Below, one piece after another: positions 9,253-21,419 of a stretch of DNA of 64,000 nt. Both the position numbers and the translations under genes were made by a program. Each line of letters opens with the position of its first letter. The first letter of the stretch is position 1. The notes below the pieces were generated by a model. That model had not been told where the DNA came from and made no database searches. It worked only from the letters and a program-made list of their open reading frames with translations. The DNA is from Vigna angularis (taxonomy: Eukaryota; Streptophyta; Magnoliopsida; Fabales; Fabaceae): contig NC_068971.1 of NCBI RefSeq assembly GCF_016808095.1, forward strand, positions 10,242,501 to 10,306,500. The letters run 5' to 3'.

Positions 9253-11223
9253 ATGGAAGAAAAGGGGCAGAGCGTTGGTAGGGAACTACCGGAGCCGTCG
9301 TCAGCGGCGGAGAGTCCCGATATCACCACTGTGCCCTATGGTGAGAATGCGTTTTGTTATGGAAACGTAGGAAGTGAAGGTCCAGAGGCGTGTGGAACAT
9401 CGCCAGCCCGTGATGGTGATTATGATTGGGCGGCGCGTGAAGTTGGAGAATTTAGTAGCTTGTTTAGGAGTAGGGTCGTGCTAGCGGATTGGGTAGAAAA
9501 TAGTTGTATTTTGAGAACCCTAGGGTACAACGCGTGTGTGAGGTTGGTAGCCTGCAGGGAAGACGAGAGGGTGTTCCACGGAAGGGAGAATAGCTCCCGA
9601 GAGTTCTTTTACTGTTATGCGCCGCCGTTTTACAATTTGTATCTGAGAGTGCCCTTCACAACCTTCCAAATGGATGTGTTGAGGACCCTAAATGTCGCGC
9701 CCAGTCAACTGCATCCCAACAGTTGGGGGTATATGCAGGCATTTGTTGTTCTGTGTCAGGCCTTGGTTATTAGGCCGACTGTGGCGCTGTTTCTATATTT
9801 CTTTAGGTGTTGACCGGCTGCGAAAAGGGGTTGGGTGTCGTTGATATCCGAGCCGGGTAATGCCCTTCTAGAGCTTTACCTGCAATCGTATAGGGGTTTT
9901 AAAAATAAATTTTTCAAAGTGTCGGTCCTTGATCCTGGGCGGAGGCACTTTTTTGATGGTGAGGGAAACCCCAAGTTCCCATTGTACTGGACGAATGAAC
10001 CGTTGAAGTTTACCTCGTGGGCCAAGGATAAAATGACTATCGAGGAGTTAGAGGCGCTGAACGTGTTGACGACACTGCCATGCCCCTTTTCTTCCCGTCG
10101 GCTTGTAAACTGCCTCGAGCACGACGATGTTGATTCGAGGGTATTTGGTATGATTCTCTTCTTGTTATCTTTATCTGTTTCCTAGTTGTGGCTGACTGTT
10201 ATAGGGTTATTTTTGTTTTGCAGAGATAATGGGGAGAAAAGGAAGTGGCAAGAATTGGTTCCAGTCCATCGGCAATGAGAGGGCCGAAGTTAGCCACCTA
10301 GGGTCGTCCTCCGGACGTGCAGTTGGTCTCCAACGTACACAAGTGCAACCAACTGGTCCGGTTATATTGTTGTGTCGACTGATAAAACGATGGTCGTTGA
10401 AGAGCAACTGGTGCGAAAAAGGAAAGTGAAGGCGGTCGACACTAGCGGTGTTGCGTCGAAGAAGCAGAAGGAGATAGCAGATGAGCCAGAGCGTCCGATC
10501 CCACTTGGCGTGTGGGATTCTTCCTTTACGTTGGGCCATAAAGTCGATCTCAACCTGAACAACTCGGAGAAGAAGGTGGTAGAGAATATGACCGAGTAAC
10601 AAATTGCGGATGCCATGCTGGAGATGACAACCCGGGCTCAAATGTTAGCTTGGCACATGGCCTATGCCTCAGATAGAGGTATAGTTCAGGTTGAGCTGGA
10701 GAAGGCTCGGGCTCAGCTGAAAGAACTTACTGAGACCCATGCCGTATGTGAGTCAAAGCAGAAGCGGTCGGAGCAACTCCTGAGAGAGGTTGAAGTGCTA
10801 CTGAATGACGCTCGGGATGCCGGCCAGACCTTTAAAAAGGAGCGCGATCAAATGTCGTGCGAACTGGAACAGGTCAAGAAGGCAGTGGCGGCGCTGACCA
10901 AGGAGAGGGACGACTGGCGGGCGGAAACCGCGGAAAGCAAAGAGCTAATAGAAGAACTAAAGGATGCAGTAATGATTGAACATACCAGGGGTTTCCGGAA
11001 GGCTTTGAGGCAGGTCGGACACTTGCTCGAGGTGTCGAATGAGGGAGTGGAATTTGATATTCAGAAGGACGTGCATGAGGGTCAATTGAAACCTCTGAAT
11101 GAAATCCCTGAAGATGTGTTCTTGGAAGCGGAAGAGGGTGCAGAGGCAGTCGCCAACGATGAACCGGCCGTGGAGACTGTCGGAGATGCTGCTGGTGGTA
11201 CGCCTAATATTGTAATAGACTAA
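9253..11223 (+). pseudogene. Tat antisense accessory ORF (coiled-coil), broken (unit 1)
   Basis: This lies opposite to pol, between pol and the 3' LTR, the position of the extra antisense ORF in Tat/Grande elements. Segment 1 (9,253-10,145) starts MEEKGQSVGRE and is interrupted by an in-frame TGA at 9,811-9,813. A likely intron follows, with a GT near 10,142 and TTTTGCAG near 10,223. Segment 2 (about 10,372-11,223) begins basic and becomes a long heptad-rich coiled coil (VELEKARAQLKELTETH, then ELEQVKKAV) with an acidic tail ending IVID. It has an in-frame TAA at 10,597-10,599. Similar ORFs are often labelled gag-like or 'putative plant transposon protein'; the function is unknown. Unit 2 shares both stops. 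Confidence 0.65.
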
Positions 11224-11507
11224 GATTTGATACGAGGATGTACAGATAAACACCAATGTTTGTTTGAGTGTTGAGCTTGATGTTGTTGAACTTTTGACGA
11301 CTATGAATGTTGAACTTTGAAAATTGTTTAAGTGTTCGTGGATGTTGTGAACTTTCTCTGTAATGACTTATGCGTTGAATATTTGTCTGAATAAACAAAT
11401 GTCGAAGACGATGATCGACTAAAAAGATGATATCTTAAGTGTCGATGTCGAGTATGTTAATAGCGTCGTGCGCGACCGTCGAGGATGAGGTTCGAATAGG
11501 AGGATAC

Positions 11508-11650
11508 TGGGTGTTCAAGGGTGAACATCTACCAGAGGGAGTGTATCCCAAGGGGACTGGGTGTTCAAGGGTGAACATCTACCAGGGGGAGTGTATCCCA
11601 AGGGGACTGGGTGTTCAAGGGTGAACATCGACCAGGGGGAGTGTATCCCA
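11508..11650. repeat. 51 bp tandem repeat in the Tat element
   Basis: Nearly three copies of a unit containing CTGGGTGTTCAAGGGTGAAC and CCAGGGGGAGTGTATCCC lie just downstream of the integrase stop, between pol and the antisense ORF. The unit 2 copy is 40,925-41,067. Confidence 0.9.
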
Positions 11651-11802
11651 TTCGTTCGGATGTAATCGCACCTAAGACGATCGACAACGGTCCTGGGGCT
11701 CGACATTTGAGAAATTATAGATGAAATAAGTAATAACAATAGGGAAATATACTCTTTATTTGAAATTGAGTTGAATAATGTCTCAAGAATAAAAAATGAA
11801 TG

Positions 11803-14230
11803 TCAACTAAAATAGTATTTAAGATGAGTGGCATTCCATGTGTTGGGAACTGGTTGTCCATCAAGGAGTTGGAGGTGGTATGCGCGGTTCGCCATGTCCT
11901 CTATAATGCGGAATGGTCCCTCCCAGTTGGCGGCGAGTTTGCAGTGCGCTCTGTTCTTTCTGGCCTCTCCCCGTTTTCGCCATACCAGATCGCCGCTTTT
12001 GAAGGTTCTGGGTTTGACCTTGGTGTTGTAACGGCGAGATAGCATTCGCTTCTGTGCCTCTGCACGGACGGTAGCGACCTCTCGACGCTCAGGAAGGATG
12101 TCGAGATTCATCCGCAACTGTTCTTCATTAAGCGACATATCAGTGATATTTCGTCTTAAGGACGGTTCGCCAACCTCGACCGGGAGCATGGCATCAGTGC
12201 CATAAGTTAGGTTGAATGGTGTGTCCCCCGTGGATCCGTGAGGAGTGCACCTGTACGCCCATAAAACCTCGGGTAGTTCTTCCACCCATAACCCTTTGGC
12301 TTCACCGAGTCGTTTCTTTAACTCCTTCAGTATGGCTTTGTTTGCGGCCTCTGCTTGGCCGTTCGTTTGAGGATGCTCGACTGAGGAGGTGACATGTTTG
12401 ATGCCCAAATTAGTTAGGAATTCTTCCAGTCTACGCTCGATGAATTGGCGACCGTTGTCGGTAATGATCTTCTGTGGCAGCCCGAAGCGAGAAATGAGGC
12501 GCCAGATGAACTTCTGTACTCGTTGGGCACTAATGACGGACAATGGCTCGGCTTCTATCCATTTTGTGAAGTAGTCGACCGCCACGAGAAGGAACTTGTT
12601 TTGTGCTTTGGCAGGTGGTAATGGTCCAACTATGTCGAGGCCCCACTGAGCGAACGGCCAGGGAGAGACAATACTATGCAAATCCTCGGGAGGTGCATGA
12701 ATGTCGTGACCGTGCGCTTGACAGGAGATACACTTCTTGACGAATGTGTCACAGTCGTGGTCGATCGTGGGCCAGTAATATCCTGCGCGAAGAATGCGCA
12801 CCCTGAGTGTTCACTTACCCGAATGAAATCCGCATATCCCGGTGTGCAACTCGCGTAGGACGTAGTCCGCCTCTTCCTCGGATATGCATTTTAATAGAGG
12901 AGTGTTGTGTCCGCGGTGGTATAGGTCGTCGCCTATGCATACAAAACGTGCAATGCGTTTGGAGTCGGTCACAGTAATGGTCTCTCCTTGCTCTTGTTTC
13001 ACCATAAGATCCTTGACCTTCTGGCGCTAGTCTGTTATCGGTGCCGACACATTGGTGACGAACGTTTCCACGACTGGATGGTCGAGCGTCATTTTAATGA
13101 TTGAGGACAATTGTGCTCGCTCCTTAGAGTGAGTTAATTTAGACAAGAGATCTGCCCTGGCGTTTTGCTCCCTGGGTACATGGACGATGCTAAACTCTAT
13201 GAAGTTTTGAAGCAGGGTCTGAGCTTTGTGGAAATAGCGCAGCAACTGATTATCCTTAACCTGATAAGTTCCGTTCACGTGGCCGACCACCAACTTTGAA
13301 TCCATCCGACACTCTAGGCGAGTGACCATGAATTCCCTGGCCAGGGATAGACCAGCAATCAAGGCTTCGTACTTGGCCTGGTTGTTGCTGGCAGGAAACT
13401 TGAATGTGATGGCTTGCTCTATGACTAAACCATCCGGTCCCTCTAGGACAACACCGGCTCCTCCCCCTTTTGTCTGAGGATCCGTCGACGTTGAGGAGCC
13501 ACTTTGGTGTCGAGTCTTCAGGTGTGGGCATTAACTCAGTCGCAAAGTCTGCCAAATATTGACCCTTAACGGATCCCTGCGGCTTGTAGCGAAGACCAAA
13601 CTCTGAAAGTTCCACCGACCAAGAAACCATTCGTCTTGCTAAGTCGGGTTTGCGGAGGATCTTGGCGATGGGGTGATTGGTGCGGACTACTATCTGGTGG
13701 CTCTGGAAATATGGTCGGAGTCGACGTGAGGCCGTGAGTAGAGCTAGTGTGATTTTCTCAATTCGAGAATATCTCTCTTCTGCTCCCTGAAGTGTACGGC
13801 TGATGAAGTATATGAGCTTGAGGGATGGCGCCTCCTGTATCAAGGCAACACTGACAGCGTGGTGGGATGCTGCGATATATAGCTGTAAGTCGGATCCAGC
13901 GTCCGGTCGAGCCATAGTGGGAGGACTGGTGAGAATGTGCTTGATAGTGTTGAATGCTGTTTTACAATCATCGTCCCAGTGTCGTGTGGTGCCCTTTTTC
14001 AAATTCCTCAAGATGGGCTTGATATGTTCGGCTAGCTTCGGAATGAAGCGAGACAAGGCTGTGAGCCTACCCACCAGACGCTGTACTTCCCTTAGAGTCT
14101 TTGGAGCATCCATGTCGAGTACGGCTTTGCATTTGTCTGGATTAGCTTCGATGCCTCGACGTGTAAGCATGAAGCCCAAGAATTTACCCGCCGGGACGCC
14201 GAAAGTACACTTGGAAGGGTTGAGGCGCAT
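11803..14230 (-). pseudogene. Tat pol remnant: RT C-terminus, RNase H, second RNase H, integrase (unit 1)
   Basis: In element order, 14,230-13,960 encodes the RT thumb/connection (KCTFGVPAGKFLGFMLTRRG); the YxDD catalytic box is deleted. A Ty3-type RNase H follows to about 13,560. A second RNase H-like domain begins WLLNVDGSSD near 13,510 and runs to about 13,130 (SKLVVGHVNGTYQVKDNQLL). Integrase follows, with a zinc-binding N-terminus (CKKC-type CISCQAHGHD) and DDE core residues in GLDIVG, ITDNGRQF and the E of NGQAEAANK, ending at 11,803. Inactivating changes are one base lost in a G-run near 13,485, an in-frame TAG at 13,027-13,029 and a TGA near 12,811. All recur in unit 2, so they predate the duplication. 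Confidence 0.88.
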
Positions 14231-14232
14231 GC

Positions 14233-14414
14233 GAATGTCACTGATTTTTCGATCACCAGGTGATCGACGTCAACATGCGAATGTCACTGATTTGTCGATC
14301 GACATCAACATGTGAGTGTCATTGGTGCTCGATCGCCAAGTGATCGACATCAACCCGTAAACGCTTATGATGTTAAAAGTCGACCGTTGGTGACTTCAGG
14401 TATCCTATGGTACA
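14233..14414 (-). repeat. 5' LTR remnant of the Tat element (unit 1)
   Basis: This 182 bp matches 8,681-8,859 with a few substitutions. It is joined directly to RT coding sequence at about 14,230, which marks the internal deletion. Confidence 0.85.
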
Positions 14415-14502
14415 ATATATATATATATATATATACATATATACATATATATATGTATATATATATATATACATATATACATATACATATGTATATATAT
14501 AC

Positions 14503-14533
<31 letters not shown>

Positions 14534-14535
14534 AA
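14415..14535. repeat. (TA)n/(TACATA)n microsatellite
   Basis: This alternating AT tract with interspersed C and G is the target of the Tat insertion. It is 14 bp longer in unit 2. Frames through it give IYIYIY runs and are not coding. The 14,536-14,809 stretch to its right is low in coding signal and may be the 3' end of the LRR fragment. Confidence 0.95.
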
Positions 14536-14809
14536 CAGTAAAGAAGCTGAGAAAAAGAAAGCAAGCGCATGTACAATGCACAGAAAAAGAAGCCAGAAAC
14601 AGAAAGGGATCGTCGGCGTCGAGAGAAAGCCGAAGTCTAGTCAAAGAAGTAGCATAGCGAAGGATATTTATGGATTCTTTTCTGAATAGAGGTAAACCTA
14701 GTTCCTCTAATTCCACATCTGAGAATGACAAATGAACTGTCAACTGGTAGTAATAATTTTGCACTGTACGGATAACAATTGAATTGAGAGAATGAATTCT
14801 TACCTCTTC

Positions 14810-17800
14810 ATGAAACAATTTCTTGATAGTTGTTTTGAGATCGTCATGGAAGGTTAAATCAGAATCCTTAGATGTTTGAATTCCTGAAAACATTGGCATT
14901 TTCATGACTCCTTCAGAAAAAGTTTTCATACTGGGACATTTAACCACCATGACAATTTTTAAATATGAGCATTGCAGAGTGGCATTCCCTGAATAAAACC
15001 TTACAAGTCTTTGCAATGATTTCAGCTTGATTGATTTGAGTCGTCCAAATACCATCTTAGCACAACCATCTTCATTTTCATGTTTAATAATTTCTTTGAT
15101 TGATTCACAACTATTTATGATTAGGGTCTCAAGTTTCACCAAACTTTTGACTATTGCAAATGTGAATAAATACTCCATCCTTTCAGAGTTTCACTCGCAG
15201 TTCTTTAAGATTGATGAAAGACATTGCACAATAAACTAATGTTTGTAACTGAGGGCACTTCTCAAGCTTTAACAGTTCAAGATTTTCAGAGTGCGGTTGT
15301 ACCCAAGGGTGTTCTAAGCCCACCAACTCTAACTCTTTTAGATCTATCAAGAATAATTGTTTCAATCCCCCAAGTCCTCTAATGTGAACTAGAAGTTTTT
15401 GAGAGGGAAATATCTCCTTCAAACCAAAGCACTTTTGTATTGTAAGACAAAATAAATTGGGTAGCTTGTGAAATAAGTCAAAAGGAAAACTATCTTTCTC
15501 ATTGTTATCATCCTCAAAGCACAACCAAAGAAAAACTATATTGTAAAGAATGTCTTGTAGCAACTGTACTTCTCTAAATAACATAATGTTTTCTTCATTG
15601 AGTGCCAAAAGCTTTATTTCGGTAGAAACCTAACAATTGAGGACAAACAAATTCAAAAGGAAACGTGTGATTGTTGTTTGTTAGAAGCATTAAAAGGAAA
15701 ATGGAAAGAAAAGGAAACTCAAAAAAGTGTATAGGTTGATGCTTCGTTACCTTTTCAACTGAAAACATAGGTTGTTGTAGTGGGCTAATTTGAGCCTCTA
15801 TAGTACTATGTCACCACAATCATAGGTTGTTAGCTACCATAACACTTTGCAAACACAAGCATTTCAAAGTGGCATTTCCCGAATAAAAGATTAATAGGTT
15901 TGGTAAGGAATTCAACTCAATAGATCTGAGTCCTCCAAGTACTATGTCACCACAATCATTTCCATCTTCATTTCTTGCAATTTCTTTGATTGATCCACAA
16001 TTTCTTATGATTAGAGTCTCAAGTTTTACCAAACTTTTGAGTGTTGCAAACGTGAATAAATACTCCATCCTTTCGCTGTGAATCACATTAAATCTTTAAG
16101 ATTGATGAATGACACTGCACAAGAAACTGTTCTTTCTACCAGAGGGCACTCGTGAAGCTTTAACAGTTCAAGTTTTTCAGTGTATGGTTGTACCCACGTG
16201 TGCTCTAAACCTATACACTCTAACTCCTTTAATTCGAACAAAGATAATCGTTTCAATCCAGCAAGTACTTTGTCGTGAACAAGAAGCTTTTGAGAAGGAA
16301 ATATCTCCTTCAGACCAAAACATTTTTGCAAATTAAGACATGCTAAACTAGGTAGCTTGTGAAATAAATCAAAAGGCAGAGTATCATTCTCAATCTTATA
16401 ATCCTCAAAGGTTGATGCACAAATATATATAATGAAAAGAAAATGATGCACAAAAGTGTTAAAATGTTGATGCTTTGTTAGCTTTTCCACCAAGAACAAA
16501 GGTTGTTGTAGCGGGCTAATTGGAGCCTCTATAAGTTCTTTATGACTGTCATCAGTATCTGATGTGAATTGCTTTAACTTAGGACAATAGGCCACACATA
16601 ATGTATCCAATATGGGGCATTCCAGATAATGTTTTCCAGGATAAAAACAACTGAACAGTGACATATTCCAAAGATATAACCAGGTCAAACAAGGAAATTC
16701 AAACGTTAATGTCATTCCATGTTCCCTTTCATCTTCCTCTGCAACTATTTCTTCCAATTTTTCACACCTCTCCATTTCAAGTCTCTCAAGCTTTTCAAGA
16801 CTTTTGGCAAGGGATGAAGACAAAAGTGTTACCAAGCTTCTACAACCATTGACAATCACTTCTTTCAAATGGGGAAAGCTGACAATTCCTCCGAGATTTT
16901 CCGTCCATACACATTTCAAATTTGACAAGTTGTTTAAAGTAAGTTTTTTCAAACTAGAGACTATTCCCTTTGTCTTGTCCTCAATCTCATCAATGTCAAA
17001 TATTACCTTGACTACATTAGAACTATGCACATTCAACTTTTCTAAGTTCTTCAGGGAGTACATGAATTGGAATTACGATAGCTCTTTTGCATGCTGCATC
17101 AAATTCCAATTCTTTGAAACTTCCAAAGAAATTGTCTGAAATAGCAGGTTTTATGTGCTGAACTCCCGTCATCTCAAGATATTCATCAAGAATCATGTGC
17201 TTTGAATGGTTGAAAAATTCCTAAGAAAGCAAGAAATTCAATATCAGGGTATAATTAACAAGTTTCATAGCACTCATATTTAATTAATAAGATCACTCAT
17301 AGTTATTCAAGTCTTATTTGGTAATAAGCGTACAACCCAATTATTTGTTATTACCATTATCATCATCATCATTATCATTGTTATTGTTATTATTATTATT
17401 ATTTATGAGTTCCAATTATCTAAGATATTATACAATCTGTCCTATAATGTGTCCAACAACTTTGAATAAGGGACATCCTAAAGGGAATGTAATGGTTACG
17501 ATAATAAAGAAAGAGGAGATGATTGTTGGATGAAAAAAACAACGATTGAATTCAAATATTAAATTCTCACCTGTTCGTGAAACAATCTCTCGATTGTTGT
17601 ATTGAGATCGTTGTCAAAGGTTAAATCAGAATCTTTCGATAATACATTAGTCCCCGAAAACAATGGCAGATTTATTGTTCCAAGAGAGAAAGTTATCATA
17701 TTGGGACATTTAGCTACCATCACAGTTTTCAAACACAAAGCATTGCAAAGTGGCATTCCCAGAATAAAACCTTAGTAGCCTTGGTAAGGAATACAGCTCA

Positions 17801-20800
17801 ATTGATCTAAGTCGTCCAAATACCAATATTTCATCACAATCACCTCCGCCTTCACCTTTTGCAATTTCTTTGATTGATTCACAATACTTTACACTTAAGG
17901 ACTCAAGTTTCACTAAACTTTTGACTGTTGCAAATGTGAATAAATACTCCATTTGGTCACAGAATTCCACTTGCAACTCTTTAAGATTAATGAAAGACAC
18001 TGCATAAGAAACTATTTTTTTTTTAATCGAGGGCAGGAGTGAATCTTTAATGATTCAAGCTTTTCAGAAAATGGTTGTACCCACGTGTGCTCTAAATCTA
18101 TCGACCTTAACTCTTTTAGTTTCAACAAGGACAATTGTTTCAATCCTCCAAGTGCTTTGTCGTGAACTTGAAGCTTTTGATAGGGAAATATCTCCCTCAG
18201 GCCAAAGAACTTCTGTACAATGAGACTTGTTAAACTAGGTAGCCTGTGAAAGAAATCAAAAGGCAAACTATATTTCTCATTGTTATCATCCTCAAAGTAC
18301 AATCGAAAAAGATTTAGCTTGCAAAAGAGGTTTTTTGGCAAATGTGCATCTCACAACAACATAACATTTTTCTCATTGAGTGACAGTTTCATCAGTTTGG
18401 GAGAAGCCTGCCAATTGAGGCCAAAAAAGTTCAGAAGACAATACATTGTTTGTGTTAGTTAGAAGATACAGAAGGAAAATATATAATGAAAAGAAAAGGA
18501 AGAACAAAAGGGTCAAAATATACATTACCAATATTTCAACCGAAAACAAAGGTTGTAGCACCATAATTGGAGCCTCTACAACTGTTACTTTCTGATTATC
18601 ATCAAATTCGATGTGAATAGCTTTAGTTGAGGACAAGAGGCCACAAATAAGCTTTGTAACAAAGGACATTTCAGATAATTCCTTCCAGGGTAAAAGCAAC
18701 TCAATAGTGGCACATTATCAACATATAACAACAACAAACAAGAGAATTTAAAAATTATTGTCATTCCATGTTCATTTCCATCTTCCTTCCCAACTATTTC
18801 TTCCAATTTCTCACACTCAGTTATTCCAAGTATCTCGAGCTTCTTAATATTTGTTGCAAGGGATAAAGGGAATAATGTTACCAAACTTCCACAACCATTA
18901 ACTTCAACTCTATGCAAATTGGGAAAACTGACAATTCCTCCAGAGTTTTCCTTCCATACACATTTTAAATTTTACATCTTGTTTAAATTAAGCTTTTTCA
19001 AACGAAAGATCTTGAGCTCACTCTCATTTATGTCAAATATTCCTTGTGTTGGTTCACAATTCTCTACATTAAATTCTTCTAAACTCTTCGAGTAACGTAG
19101 TACATGAGAGGGAATCAAAATATTTCTTGTATATGCTCACCAAATTCCAATTTCTTTAAACAACAAAAAAAATTGTCTGGAAAAACAGATTTTCCGAGTC
19201 GAACATCTTTCCTCTCAGGATAATCAACAATTCTTGCATGCGTTGAATATTCAAAAGAAACCTTGAAAAGTCAAGAAACTAAATATCACAAACACAGGAC
19301 AATTAATGATTGGATGAAGATATAAAAAGCTTTTATAGTAATCCTTATGGTATATGTATCCCCTTTAGTACATTAATTGGTTATAAAATAAATTTGGAAT
19401 ATGAAGAAAAGTGAAAAATACTTCTAATAATTGAAAGAGTATGATATAGGTCATCCTTTGTACATATTTGATTACGAAATTATGCTAAACACTTGGATAT
19501 CAAATCAAACTTGATAATTCAAACAATAAACCTTGGTCTTTGAACATAAATCTACTTAAATCTATACAAAACGACACAATGTGCATGTGCTTCATAATAT
19601 TTATGTAGTTTCTCACAATAATAGAATTATTAGTTACGAACAATTCCAATTAAATGAAAATTAAATTATTTGTGAAGGTATGATACAATTAAAATTTGTG
19701 ATGGTCCATAAATATTTTCATGCATACCTGGTCTGAAAAATGTTTTTGTAGAGTGGCATTCAAATCTCCTCCCCAATACCATTTGTCTTTTTCTCCAGCT
19801 ACAACATGTACCTTATGTAGGTTTGGAACACTTTGAACTTAGGAGAATTTTGTCATTTGAGGACATTCACTCACTATTGATTTTTCCAATAGTGGGAATT
19901 TTAACTCACTTATTGATAGCAAGAAACTTAAGAGATTTTGTAGAGACACCAATTCTAATGATTTTAATTGTTTAAATTCAATCTCTTGTACTTTTTCCAC
20001 TTTATTTTCTGCAACGATTTCCACAGTCATTGGGCAGGAGCATACCTTCAACATTGTGAGTTGAACAAAAGTTTTAGCAGTTGAGGATGTCATTAAACTC
20101 CTCATTGATTTACAATTCATCACTTCTAAATATGTTAAGTAACTAAAAGTTACCGAAGATGACACTAAAATTTTCAGTTTCGTACAACGTTGAATGCTTA
20201 AGCGTTCCACCATTTGAAGAAGCACCTCATGCTCAAAGCCAATCTCCTCTAGAGACCACATGCTTTCTAGTTTCAGCTCTTTAACTTGCACAACACCACC
20301 AATTTTTTCACGTGAAATAAGACTTTTAAGAGCCCAAACCCTTTTTAAGTGACAAAGTTCCACTGTTAACCTTTTTAAATTGGGAAGTCTATGAAGAAAC
20401 CAAAAGAGAATTTCATTATTCTTCAACCCATACAAAGTAAGTTCTTCTAGTTTGTGCTTTCTGTGAACATTAACAATGTATTTTTGCAACCACTCTGCTT
20501 CTTTCAAGCTCATTGACATATACTCCAAGTTGTATATCACCCAAATAAATAAATAAAAAGATTTATCAATATAAAAATATACCAATTAAACCATAATGTA
20601 TTATTTTGCTTTAAAAGAAAAATAAAAGTCATATAAGGGATATCCTTATGAGGGGTTGCTAATTCATGTTTTCGTAAAAACAAGGCATGTTCTATATTTC
20701 CAATAGAAAATCTCTAAAAAGAATATGACTTGTATTTAAACAAACTCTGTGTACCTTTCTTGTAGCTAAAGTAATCGGTTGATCTTGTGAATTTATGATT

Positions 20801-21419
20801 TCTACAGTGAACCCTTCAAGCATGCTACAATCGGCTATATCTAATTTCTTCAATGATGGCCACTCCAAAGTGTGAGTTCATGAGTAGAAACTTCTCAAAT
20901 CATATAAGTCTATAAATGATAGAGTGTGTAGATGAGGGAACTTAAAGTTGACATCACTTTCACTTGAATGTTGGTCACAAACAACAATCTCTTTCATTAC
21001 CCAGTAGTTCCATACCTCAAGGACTTCTAGTTTTTCTAGGTCATTGGCAACAGAAATTGGAAAGAGGTATTTTAAAATTACACTATCAGCAATTTTTATG
21101 CGTTGCAAATTATTATATTTAAGTATTTCATCGATGTCATCCTTCCAAATGTTCACCGAATTTGGCAGCCTTTTTAGAAGTATATTATCCAAGTTTGTTT
21201 CATTTTTATCAGAGGTTTGTGGAATATTTGCAAAATCAAATATATTTTCCACCAACTTGCAATTTGTAACTAAGCTTTGAAGGCTATGAAATCTTTGAAT
21301 CATATAACCAGGAATTATCATAAGAAGTTTGTGGCACTCTCTTATTATCAAGGAGTCTAAACTACAAAAGGAATGTAAACCAATATGCGATTTCCAGATC
21401 CATGCTGATGATCTCCATT
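14810..21419 (-). pseudogene. CC-NBS-LRR resistance-gene fragment: LRR region only (unit 1)
   Basis: The minus-strand exons encode the long C-terminal LRR domain typical of legume CC-NBS-LRR proteins of the At4g27190-like class. No CC or NB-ARC is present. Signature blocks recur: LPN/NIWKDDIDEILKYNNL and YLFPISVANDLEKLEVLEV (about 21,100), EKDKWYWGGDLNATLQKHF (about 19,770), NLKCVW, ECEKLEEIVGKED, LPFDLFHKLPSL, FGLKEIFPSQKL, GLEHTWVQP, MEYLFTFATVKSLVKLE and RFYSGNATL. The last group repeats about four times (modules near 21.4-19.7, 19.26-17.56, 17.2-15.8 and 15.6-14.8 kb). Stops occur near 19,835 and 18,974, with frameshifts near 19,100 and 17,060. An internal deletion lies near 15,820. The upstream end abuts the copia LTR at about 21,420. 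Nearly every lesion recurs in unit 2. Confidence 0.85.
16083..17063 (-). pseudogene. Longest intact LRR segment of the resistance-gene fragment (326 codons, unit 1)
   Basis: This is an uninterrupted stretch of LRR module 3, from SLKNLEKLNVHSSNVVKVIF to SCAVSFINLKDL. It reads through a place (about 16,480-16,410) where other modules have an intron. It is not an independent gene: its frame is displaced from the exon upstream at 17,220-17,070. Confidence 0.7.

Larger units (their letters stand above)
8188..14414 (-). mobile_element. Ty3/gypsy Tat-type LTR retrotransposon, 5'-deleted (unit 1)
   Basis: The element lies on the minus strand. Its 3' LTR is 8,188-8,859, preceded in element orientation by the polypurine tract GACTCGGGGGGCA. 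Only about 182 bp of the 5' LTR remain (14,233-14,414), fused directly to the end of reverse transcriptase, so the primer-binding site, gag, protease and the RT catalytic core are gone. Outer ends are TG...CA with target duplication ATATA at 8,183-8,187 and 14,415-14,419. It carries RT-RNaseH, a second RNase H-like domain and integrase, plus a coiled-coil ORF on the opposite strand between pol and the 3' LTR. Dual RNase H and the antisense ORF are hallmarks of the Tat/Grande lineage. Confidence 0.88.

Noticed and set aside
14312..14576. Open frames with [10 protein letters not shown] runs
   Set aside because: Produced by the TA/TACATA microsatellite; not protein-coding.
14405..21416. A complete NBS-LRR immune receptor gene
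   Set aside because: No coiled-coil or NB-ARC coding sequence is present, and stops, frameshifts and an upstream retrotransposon junction show a relic.
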